Below the pieces are notes generated by a model. It saw nothing but the letters and a program-made list of their open reading frames with translations, made no database searches and was not told where the DNA came from. 64,000 nucleotides of DNA from Saccopteryx bilineata (Eukaryota > Chordata > Mammalia > Chiroptera > Emballonuridae): assembly GCF_036850765.1 (NCBI RefSeq), contig NC_089492.1:286972590-287036589 (forward strand), given 5' to 3'. Both the position numbers and the translations under genes were made by a program. Of this stretch, positions 22,501-34,500 are shown piece by piece (positions within the stretch are counted from its first letter, which is position 1; each line of letters opens with the position of its first letter).

Positions 22501-25500
22501 TGTCTTCAGCCCAATCCCAGTCCAAGCTGGGAGCGGAGGGAGCACGCATAGTTCAAGCAGCGGTTTACTGAAATGGGAAAATCCCACCCAGCAGGTCATG
22601 TGAGGATGGCTGTGGCCTGAGCCTTTCGATGCCCACCTTGCCAGCTCCCAAACCTCCTCCTGTGGGCATGCCCCTATCCCAGAGTGCCCACCTGGCACTG
22701 AGGAGGCCTCATAAGGAAAATGAAAGAAAAAACAAAAAAGACGTGGTACCTGACGCCCACCGGTCAAAGCAGGGCCCCGGAGGCATTTATTTAAAATACA
22801 GCATCAAACACACAACATCTACGGCCGGGAGTCGTGGTTACAGCGATTAGAGGGTCACTAGACAATCACCGCGGTTCTACGACAGGACCAGAGATGATGA
22901 GACACTCAGCAACAGACAGACAGAAGACAGGCTCCTCTCAGGCTGGCGCTTCGAGGCGGTTTGCTCCTGGGCAACTGTTACTGGAGGAGCCTGCTTGGGC
23001 TGGGGTGGGGACCCCAGCACCAGAGGGAGACGGCTGCCACGTGTACCTCCCTCCATCTCAGGGACAGGCTCCCTGGCAGGGAGGACACACTCCCACTTAA
23101 TGAACCCCGATCCCAGCGGTGCCTGTACTTCTGCGGCTGCTGCCAGTAACCTTCAGGAGGTGCTGGAATTTGCTCCAAGTAATGAAACTTGAAGGGACAG
23201 AGGGTAAAGTTACACAAAACTCTACAAAGGCCAGGAAGCTCCCTTCACCAGTGTCTTCCCGCCCCGCCCGAGGGCAAGGGCAGACATCTGCTTTGCAGGG
23301 AGGGGCTCCTGGCCAGATAGAAAGCTGGTTATGATTATTATAAATAATTTAACTTAAATACACACACACACACATACAGATGTCCTGCTTCTACTCCAAG
23401 AACGCCAAGAAAAGCAGTAATTAGCATCATGCCACCAGCTTCCTTGAGAACGGGAGACTCCAGATACAAGGGAACATAGCCAAGAGTCCCCTGGCCCCAC
23501 CTGGAAATGCATCTCCCCTGGCCTCCGGCAAGTGGCTGAGCTGAAGGGGCAGGAAGCAGGCTCAGGGTCGGGCTCAGCCGTCCACCCTCCTCCTGTGCTG
23601 TCCGTGGGACCAGCTCACCCCAGAGAGGCAGGCAGGGCCTCGTCTGAGGCCACACATCTCACCGGGCAGCCTATTAGGACCCCATGGACACGAACACTAG
23701 CGACAGTGGGGCTCAGGGGCAACTCTTGTGCTCTCTGGGACCTCTCTTGGGGTGTGGTCAGGGCCTGTGCCCCCTAGCCCACAGGCCATTAGTGGGTGGC
23801 CCCTTGCATGGAGCTTCCTCTGGGCTCTAGTGTGCGGAGTGGAGGAGGTAGACATGGAGGGAATCTTACACTCAGAGTGACGAGTGGCAGGACGTGGGCC
23901 CTGGAGGGAGTGCGTGGCCCACTCTGGGGTCATCAGAGAACAAAACACCAGGCAGAGGACAACCCTGGTCCAGCCTCCTGCCCTGACCCCTGGAGGTAGC
24001 CCTCAGGCCAAGAACTACCTCACGTGTGGACAACACCTCGGGTTCCAGACTATCCACACCGAGATCAGGGGTCCTGGAAAGGGGTCTACCTCATTTCACA
24101 GAGGGTAACCTGAGGCTGGGAGAAGCAGGGACCTGCAGGCCCAGAGCTAGTGAGCAGCAGTCTGGGTCAGACACTAGCCCTCCCCTCCCACCAGACCAGG
24201 GAGAGTGATGCCAAAGCCCCTGTGGGCTCTGTGGCTGCCCCACAGAGAAGTGGAAAGAGGTCTCAGCACCCTCCGTGAGGGGATCTAGGGGCCCAAAAAG
24301 TGGTGACAGGGATAGGCCAGAGTGACAAAGTGACAAATGTCCTGATATCCTCATGGACCTGCATGTCCCTTAGGCCGCTTACCCAGTGCTAACCTTGGGC
24401 AACTAGATCTTTCCCCAGACATCATATGGAGGGGTGAGTGGAGAACTGTGGACTTCCCAGGGCTGGGGCCTGGCAGGGCCAGTGGAAGCCATTCAGGCCC
24501 CGCACTGCCGGCGTCATGGTCCAGAAAGCCTGGACCCTGTCCCTGCAGGGGCAAGTGGGTGGCCCAACCTTGAGGGTCAGGCTCCTGACTCCCCAGGGCA
24601 CAGCCAGGGGCTTCCAGAAGAGTGGGCAGGGCATGCGTGCCCTAGTTCTGTCTGTCTGACCCACGGTTGTGCCAAATAAGCAGATGAACAAAGGAAAGAC
24701 TTCAGATTCTCCTAGCCTGGGCAAACTCCCTGCCCAGCTGGCTGTTCAAGAAAGCTGCTGACCACAGCAGACACAGGATTTCCTACTGTCCACCTGAGTG
24801 GAGCCATGCCCTACAAACTCATGGTCAAGGCCAGTCTGGGCCCAGGACTGCACCCTCCATTCCCGGGGAGGAGGCTGAGGGAGTAACGGGGGTCTTGGAG
24901 TGGGAATGGGACAGTGGACCCAGGGGGGCAGCCTATACTCCTTCTGGTTCCACAGGCTTCCAGCAGGGCTGGCCGGGCACTGGGCAGGACCAGAGACAGA
25001 GCAGGAAAGTGACGTGGAGATGAGGTACAGGCCTTTCCTCTGGGTCCCGCTCAACAGCACCTGCCCGTATCAAATTGCCCAAGTGGTCAGGCCATGCGAC
25101 AAGGGCCCAGCCTGCAGCCACTGTCACCAGCCCATGCCAGGAGCCCAGAGACAGGGCTGGTAGAAGGAGAAGCAGGAAGCAGGCCCACAACCTTCACCAC
25201 ACAGTGTCAGAGCCAGAGGGCGTGGCCAGGATGGGGTCGCCATAAGGAGGCCCAAGTGCACAGGCAGGCTGTGGGTGTCACCCACAATCTGGTCTTGGGG
25301 CAACAAGGGGTCTTTGGCCAGAGCAATGGTGGCAGTGGTGAGCAGCTAAAGGGCACTCGGGGAGCATCTTAGGTTGGGGGGTGACTGGTGTGGAAAGGAA
25401 AAGGGGAGGGGCAGGCCTGAGCCCTCAGGGCAGTGGAGGGCTGCGCAGGGGCAGGAGTGAAGCAGGGAAGAGAGATGTAAGACAGAGTGCCTGCTCCAGG

Positions 25501-28500
25501 CTGGGGCAGAGCTCTGGGGCCGTCCGTCCATCCTCCCCCCGCAATCACTGCTGCTTCTCTGACCTTCGGGGCCGAAACCTCCGCGGGCCCATAGCCTTCC
25601 TCGTGGCCACAGCCGCCGTGAAGCCCACCAGGCAGCACAGGGACATGGCGCTGAGCTTGAGCGTGTCCAGCCAGCTGGGCGAGGCGGCCTGCAGGTACTG
25701 CTCAGCCAGGTGCAGCCCCAGCAGCAGGGCCCACAGGCAGGTGGAGAAGGCGTCAATCCTCCGGAGCCTGCAAGAAGAGCAGGGCTTGCGAGGGCATCCT
25801 TGGCAGGACAAGACTCCTCCCTGTCTCGCCACTTCTTGCCTCCCCCATCGGCCCGATCCTGCTTAGAAGATAGAACCCAGAGCCCAAAGAGAGCCCGGAC
25901 CTTTCACCCCGCCTCCAACATGAACACGCTGCCTGACTCTGAGCAGGTGAATGTGTCTAGCCTGTAAAATGGGGCCAAGAAAGCTCCCCCAGAGTCACCA
26001 AAATGCGCAGACACCATTCAGAACAGGGTCTGCTACTGCACGGGGAGAGAAAGCAGGGGCCCGATAGCACCCTCAATTCTCATAAGGCAGGCGGTCAGCA
26101 CCCCAACTTTGCGGACCAGGAGCCCAAGGTGGAGAGAAGCAAGGCACAGGCCCTAGGAGCCTCAGTGCACAGTGGGAAGCGGTGCACCGGCCTGATGGTG
26201 CTGCCCCCTCCAACGTAACGCAATTGCATGGTCTAGCCTGCCAGACTCCCAGCTGCTGGGAACAGGTGTGTCGAGTTTCAGCTACACAGCCTGCAGCCCA
26301 GGGCTGCACCCAGCAGGCCCTCTGGGCTCCAGCCTCACTGAGCCCTGCATTAGACAGGAGTCGCAGCAACCGGGGCAGACCCGCTGGGCCCCACACGCAC
26401 CTGATCCGGCCGGCCAGCAGCATGGCCAGCAGGCAGGTGAGCAGGCCCAGCACCACAACGCCGATGCGGTGGTTCCGCCCAAAGGCCCAGGCCTCTCGCA
26501 GCTTCTCTGCCACGTGCTCAGGCAGCAGGCCCAGCAGCTGCCGCCAGCCCTCAGCCCCAGGGGCAGTGCCGTTGTCAGGAGTGGCTGAGCCATTGCCACC
26601 CGGCAAAGCTGGGGGCAGGGTGACCCCTGGGGCAAAGGGGTCACTGGTGCCATACAGTGTGGTGGCCAGCAGGAAGGCACAGGCCAGGAAGGCGAGGGCA
26701 CGGAGCACGATGACCTGGACTGGGGCCTTCACCGCGGATGAACAGAAGCTCTGAGGAAGGAAGAGACCGATTAATGAGCTGGCCAGAGCCACCAGCAGCC
26801 ACTGCTGCTGCCTACCCTATGCTCGGGGGTCTGACCAGGGTCCCAGATCACTCGCTGAGGAACCCACGCGGGGCCTGATGACAAGAGACGCTGTCTTCCT
26901 ATGCCTGAAATTCTCAGACGTGACTGCTCTATTTCTGGGCCTACCGCCGAGCTCCACGGACCCACCCAATTCCAGGGCTTCATTCCACTGTGAAAGCTAC
27001 CGTGCGGGGAGGGGCCTCTTGCATGCTTTAAAGAAACCTTTCTACTATTATGGTGACCTTATTCTTTGAAGTAAGTTTTTCAATAATTTTGCCAAATTCT
27101 CACCAAAAATTCCTACTGTGATTTTACCTGGAATTACAATAAATATATGATAACTCTGGCCAAAGTTAAAGATATAGCACTAAGTTGTTCAGTCCAGGAA
27201 CATGGTGGTGAGCAGAACAACCACAGGTCCGAGTGTCCTACTGTGCAAACGTGGGCATGTGGGTTGGTGGCATGGCCGTGTGGTCCGGCGCCTGGCTCTA
27301 GACTAGAAACCACATGCCAACTGAACAAAGGCATACTTGGGAACCCACGGGGGTGGGTAGGAATTTCTTTCTCAAGGGGTGCAGATATAGTTTTTACGTC
27401 TAAATGCACTTGCTAATGTATCAGATTTTAAAAACCAGAACATTCTACTAAGTACCGTGATAAAATGTTAACAAATTTTAGCCAAACAGTGTTGGGTTCA
27501 AATTCTGGGGCCTTGGCACACCAGGGACTCTGCCCCCTCTGCCCCCGCTTGGTTTCCATGGCTGCAAGGGGGAGGCTCACAGCCTAGGAGGAGAGCCACC
27601 GCATGGGCGTGGGGAAAGAATGTCAGGTGCGGGAAAAGTGCCCAGACACAGCAGGGCAACTCAAGACCCTGTCAAGCGGACCCTGGTACTGAGCCATCCT
27701 GCTCAGCACACCTGCTCTAGCTGCCGACACAAAGGGGCCGGGACAGGGTAGAAACGCGGCCCCACGAGGAGGTTGTTTCCCCAGGAGAAGGGTCTCCCTC
27801 TGGAGAGCTGCCCTCTAGTCCGTGGGCCCCCCCCATGAGGGTGTTCCCTGAACGCCTGTGGGCGCCCCACTCAGTCCAGACCTGCGTGTGGCCCTGGTCT
27901 GCCTCCCGGCGCTTGAACTGGTGGCTGAGCAGTAGGGCGCGCAGCTGGCGGTTCTGGTGCTTGATGTAGTGCTCCACGGCCGCCTGGCACGGCCGGCAGA
28001 GCTTGTATATCTGCTCCAGGTGGTGCCGGTACACTTCGATCTCCTCGTCGTACCTGCTCTGCGGGGCCGGGGGCAGAGGCTCAGGGTCCTCGGGTCAACT
28101 GAGCCAGCCCCTGTCTAGTGGGTCAAACCTGAGTTCACTTACAAGTGGGGTGACCAAGGGCAAGTCATCCCTACTCTGATCCTGCTTCTTCCCCTGCCTG
28201 AAAGGACAAACAGCACACTGAGCATGGTGACAAGGGCCGGCTTGTAGTCTGGGCCGCAGCAGGGACCCACAGGTGGTGGAGACTCTCCAGAGGACACTTC
28301 TGGAGGCCAGGGGCTGTGAATGTGGCCCCTGCTTCTGGACTCGAGCTCCAGGGAGGTGGGGGCAGCCATGGGAGAAGGTGGCTCTGGGCCAACACTAGCC
28401 ACTCAAGCAGATGGACACCCTAGAGGCAGGGCCTCCCCTCCTGTAAATCCTGAGTCTAGAAAGCACTAGAAGGCCCTTGCGAGCTCAGTGAGAGCTGCAG

Positions 28501-31500
28501 GGTCCTTGGGGCTTCAGGAATAGTCTGAAAGACCAAGTCCAACCCCTCCCCTCCCTCTAAGGACGGAGCAACTGTTCTCTCCGTCTCCAGGGCAGCCAAA
28601 CATCTCCGTCTGAGGTGGCCTGCAGGGTTATTGCCCGCCCCTCCCTGGAGCCAGACTCTCCAGAACAGCTGCCCTGGTTACCAAGTCACACGTGCCTCTT
28701 CCTTTCTGAAGATTCTCACGTCTCCCTGCCTCCCTCCCAAGCTGGACCTTGGGAGGGCCAGTGTCACTGGGCCTGAGTGCTGCAGGCCACACCCACAGGT
28801 CCCACGTGGGAAGGCAGAACTAGCTAGATAACAAGGTTGCTAGGCACCATGGGAGGCCTGGGGGAGGTGAGCCTCCAATACCCAGCCTCTCAGCAGCGCC
28901 CAGCCTCCCACCCCTTCCCAAAGCCAGGCGCTCCCTCCACCATCTCTACAGCAAACTGCCCTGCCAGCTGGTAGGCAAGCCTGACTCACAGGGACACAGA
29001 CAGGATGGATCTGACAGGGCCCCGCTGGAACCACCCGCCCTGCCCAGGGACAAGCGCCTCTGGACAGCAGGTGCTAGGTTTCCATGTTCCCAGGCTTGGA
29101 GTTAAGAGTACAGGGACCACGAGACACGGAGAACAGAAGTGCGCTCCGACTGGGATGGGAGAAGACACAACTGAGATATGGGGCTGCATGGGTCAGGGTG
29201 AGGGCCCCTCCCCACCCCCTCCCTGCCCAGCCCTCACCTCATCGCGAGGCGAGAAGGCGGCCAGCTGCTTGACCTTGGTGGTCTGGTGGTGGCTGCACCT
29301 CCTGCACAGCAGCACCTGGCTGCTCACCCACTGCTGTGGCGGCGTGGCGGTGGCGGTGGCGTGGGGGCTGGGCGCGCTGCTCACCACGTGGTTCAGGTGC
29401 TCCAAGTACTGAGCGGGGATTGGCTTGTTGTAGTCGCCATTCTGGGGGAGGAGGGACAAGAGTGAGCGGGGGAGCCCCGACCCAACGGTGAAGCTGCCTG
29501 GTGTCCTAGGCTCCGTGTAAAGATGGAGGCCCCAGACGGGACACTCCAGGAAGTGGTGGCAGGCCTCAATTGGTCCCACTCTTTCTTTCTACGCAACAAA
29601 CAGAAGCTTTCCTCCCGCAGAAATTTCGCAGGGAACCCCAACAGGCAAGCTGCTGGGAGCGCAGCCGGGAACCAGGTCTGGTGCAAGGGCCCACAAACGA
29701 GGGCCACAGTCCTGCCTGTGTCTGTGAACCAAGTTTTCTTGGACTGCAGCCACTCATTTGTTTACTGCATGTGGTGTCGCGGCAGAGCTGAGCCGTGGGG
29801 ACAGAGACAGTGTGGCCTCAAAGCCTTAAGTCCTCCCTGGCTCTCGGCAGAGAGCCTGCCAACCCCCGGTCCAGCGCAAAGCAGAGAGTGGGTGTGAGCT
29901 GGAAAGACCCAGGGTTGAACCCCAATCTGCCAACTTCAGTGGTGTGACTCTGGACAAGTCACCTGGGTTCCCTGGGCCCGTTTCCTCCTCGGAGAGGGGC
30001 ACAGGGCCAGGGCTATGGTGAGGGGAGGGCCTGCCAGACCCTGAACAGGGCGGGGAGGGACGTGGGCCTGGGCCGGGCGCACCTCCTGGAAGCCATTGTA
30101 CTGCTCACAGTGGGGGCAGTCCCAACAGTTGCGGTTCCCGTAGGGCACCACTGTGTCTTGGTCGCAGAACCAGCAGTTGACTGTGGTGTGCGTCGGCTTC
30201 GTCCTGTGCACAAGGAAGAGTACAGTCAGCCAAAAGCCCTCTGCCCTCTGTGCACGATGGAGACCAGGGAAGGAGTTCGGGAGGTCGGACTAGGCAGGGC
30301 AAGAATCTTGACTGGACATTCTGCATCCACTGGGAGCACTCCAGGCAAAGGCCCCATACCCCAGTCGTCCTGACATCAGATCTCTGGGCTCCAGCGTGCC
30401 CATGAGGGGACCCAGGACCACCCACCACATTGTCCTGGGACTCAGGCTGGTCAGGCCACAGGGCCAACAGTGATCGGGTCCAGGGCTGATACCCTCCCTG
30501 TGAGGCCTGTTTCTGGGCTTCAGAATTGGTGCTCCCAGGGAGCCTCCAGGCAGAAGCCACCTGTGCTCCACAGAAGAAAAGTCCCCAAGAATGGGGGCCA
30601 AGATGGCGGAGGGGTAGGGACCAGAGACAGCTGCCTGGCCTGGGGCCAATCCTCCCCGGTGGCAGGCCAGAGGCCTTCCCGCCACACATGTGGTGACAGG
30701 TGGGGTCTGCAGGATAATCCCAGGCCAGACACTAAGGGCTCTGTGCTCTGGGCACCTCCAGACACCACTGGCTACGGGGATAGCAGTGCAACAACTGCCC
30801 AGCAAACCCCGACAGTCCTAGGAATCTAGACACATCGTGGGTGATGGGAGGCAGCTGCTTGAGCCCTGGGTCCTGGCCAGGTCACTCCAGCTCTAGGGGT
30901 GCCTGGACACTGCTGCAGTGGGCAGCACAACACACAGATGGCCCTGCTGTCTACAGGGTGGCCAAACCCCTGCTTCCAGGAGCCAGAGGCCCCAACTCTG
31001 CCAACTTCTAGATGTGAGACCTGGGAGCTCCACTCTCCCTCAGCCCTCTTGTCCTTCCTTCCTTTCCCTCCTTCTGATCTGTGTGCCTACGGTGGGGCTT
31101 GCAAAGTGCAACACCATAGCACCCAGGGCATCTGTGTCTCACAAGGATTCAATGACGTAAGACATATAAAGGTGCTTCACAAAGTGAAGGGGCAGATATG
31201 TCACTGTCCTGTCTTTTAAGAGCAGAGCTCCTACTCTAGATACTGGAGCTGCCTCCTGCCTTGCTCCTCTACCAGCCATGGGCAGGTTATAAGAATTCTC
31301 CAAGCCTCAGTCTTATTACCTGTTAACTGGGGGTAAGAACATCTCCTTCACGAGGGACAGTGTGTGAGAAGTGTTCTATGGTGCCTGGTCAAAACACCCA
31401 ATAATAGGTAGTTACGCGGGAAGGGCAGAGAGAGGAGGCTCAGCAAAGTCCCCCCCATAAACCCTTCAACCCACAGACGGATAGAGGAGATGGAACCATG

Positions 31501-34500
31501 CCCTGCAGGGACAGACCCCAGGGTCCAGAGGACACCCCCTGCCCCAGCTTAGCCTGAAGCCCTCACAACGGATAAGGGACTGCCCTGTCACAACTTGTCA
31601 ACAGCACAGGCCCAGAGAGTACGGACTGGAAGCAGCAGTACTGTGATCACAGCATGGCCACTGGGATAGCATTGTGCTTCCGAGAACCTCCACTTCTGTT
31701 CATGTGGCCAGCAGGGACAATGGGAACCCCTGCCCAGAGCGGCTGCTGAGGATCAAATGAGAACACTAGGGAAGTGCTGGCCCGCCAGGCAGCTGGTTAT
31801 CCCTCAGCATCGAGAGCTTCCCTGAGCTTCCCGCAGTGTGTGGAAGGAGGCGGCCAGGCCTGGGCTAGAGGCGCGGACTCTGCGCCGCTGGCCGAGACGC
31901 TGATGCTGCGTACCACGGGCAGGGAAGCACCCGGCTTTCTCTTTGTTAATTGGTACCTGCTGTACAGGCCTCTCTGTGACTGCCCAGGGCGTGTCTCAGT
32001 GGGTGATGATGCCAACTGGTGGCCTCTCTGATCTGCCGCCTGGGACCCTTCACCCCTTTTACCCTAAAATAAAACCTCACCATGCCACACCTGGCCTCTG
32101 GCCTCAAGCCAAGCAGAAGAGCTGGCAGCCCGTGACTAGAGAGACAGGGAAGGGGACAAGGACACTGGCCCGGGGGACCAATGGCGGTGTGCAGGAACTG
32201 CAGCCTTCCTGGGAGCCCGCCTGGAAGCCCCTCCCACTCCAGAAGTCATCATTTCCACTCTGAATCTCCAGCTCTGTTGCTAGGGAAATGAGCAGGCCTG
32301 GAAACCAGCAGCAGGAAAGGGAGGGGATCAGCCTTGGTCCCTAGGGCAGGCGGCCCCGGCTCCTGTCACTCTAGGCCTGCGCAATCCCTGCCCAGGGTGT
32401 GTGAGGAGGGCTTCTCTCAAGGCCAGAGCAGCGGCTGCCCGTCTTGGCCAGGCAGGGCCCACAGGCCTGTGAGTGGCAGATGGGCTCGCAAAGCGACAGG
32501 GAGCTGGGCGTGAAATTGCCCCCCCACCCCCCCGCACAAGCAGTGTGCCTCCCATGCGTTAGACACATGGGTGTCTGGGGGCTCTACCTGACACTGATCT
32601 CACAGCCTGTGCAGTTTCCACGGTTGGTCCTGCAGTCCTGGCCTCTGGGTCTGAACCTGCCTTCACCTGGCCTGACACAGGAACATCTGGGTCAATCCCT
32701 TCTGAGCCAGATTAGCTCTGGCCCTGCTCTTGCTTGGGGAAATGCTCCCCTCATAAACCCCCAACTCACTTCTCCCTAAGCCAAACCTGCCCCAGCAAGG
32801 CTCAGGGACCACTCACTCAGTGGAGCTCTGATGCGCATGGACAGAATGCCCCTGTCTGCCCCAGGAGGCCTGGAAGGTGCATGCCCAGCTCCCACACTGC
32901 CTCATGATGAGCACTTGCACTCTGCTGGGACCACAGAGGCCAGAAGAGCCGAGAGCAGGGCGTGACAGCAGCAGGCCCTGGACTCCGTCCTTCCATAGCC
33001 TGAGCACACAGGGGGAAAAAGATGGACGTATGCCCTTAGTAAGTGTCACCCCATCAGTCCTGAGCATGGACATTTAGTAAAGACAAAGTAATATCCCATC
33101 ATTCCCTGTGATGGGTGTGTGTGGTTTCTAGGGGTGAGTCCACCACTGAGGGCTGCAGCTCCAGGTCCTCTGCCCAGGACCCTACCAGAAGATGGGCACA
33201 AGCTGTGGGCCTAGTGCTGTGCCACATGGAGATAATATGGACTTAGTCCCTGTCTGCGCAGCCCAGAGTCTGGGGAAGGCCAGTATGTCAGCTGGGTTCC
33301 ACCAGGCTCTAAGAAGTGCCCCGCCTCCCCAGGAAGGGGCCTGGCAAGAGGTCTCAATGAGTCTGACTTGATTCTCTTCGAGGCCAAGAGGCCAGCCTCT
33401 GGCAGGGCTCCAGGGGTCACCCAGGGCAGTCTCACAGGTGAGGGGGTCCTTGCCAGACCCCTAGTTGGCTCCTTGTTTGCTCCTCTGTGTCCTGAGTGCA
33501 CGATACGTGTCATCCTACCCAACAGGGAGAGTCCGAGAAGGTGCCTCTGGGCTGCAGCCACAGTGGCATCGAAATGTCAGCCAAGACCCAATGGGCCTCT
33601 GGGCAGAACAGCAGCCCTGCCACAGCAAGACAGAAGCACCCCCCCACACACACTTCTCTGGGGGCAGGCCCAGCCCGGAGTGGGCAGGTCCAGGACATAT
33701 GGCCTTCCTGCCAGGCCCATCCACCTTGTGTCTTCTGAGCTAGGCTTGCAGAGAGGCAGAGATGAGCAGGCTCTCCACTTCTGACCTGGACACGGGGACA
33801 AGAACGATGACCTCACGGGGCAGCTGGTGACAGATGCCAGGAAAGGCCAATAAGCAGAGCATCCGCTGTCGCCCTAAAGAACAGGTTTGCTGGCCAGCAG
33901 GGCAGAGGAACAGATGGCATTCAAACAGCGGGGCTGCTGGGCAGGGGGACCGCCCAGTGTGCGTGCAGAGAGCCGCATCTCCTAAGCCGGAGTGCAGCAC
34001 CAGGACAGCATGGAGACAAGCGAGTGGGAAATGGAGACTGTGGTCACCAGGACAAGGCTCTGCCACTAAACCTGAAAGGTGCATCCTCTCAGTCTTCTAA
34101 TGTGACAAAGTAGACAACTCAAAAAACACCTTAGGGGCCGTGGCTGGCCCCTGAGGTCCCGAGCAGAGACACGCTGGCAGAGGATGGATCTAGGACATCA
34201 TGCAGAACAGCAGGGTCCAGGGCTGGGCTGGACTCAGGAAGCCACCTCGACCACCCCGACCCGGGGAGAGCAGGCCTAGGGAAGGGTAACCCGGCTTTCC
34301 ACAGTGTCCCAGCGCCAACAACAGCCAAGAGCGCGAGGCCGGATCAGGAGCCGAAGGGCCAGCGAGGAGTGGGACCTGCTGTCCACAGCTGGGTGCTGGA
34401 GAGCAGGAAGCCCAGCTGCCAAACCTCCTTTCCTCAGACGGAGAGGGGGGAACAGCAGCACCTGCCCCCCAGGCTGCACCAGGTGCCTGTGCACAGGTGC

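Noticed and set aside
30105..30689. 194-codon open frame on the minus strand over exon 2
   Set aside because: A shadow of TMEM201 exon 2 in another frame, extended into the introns.
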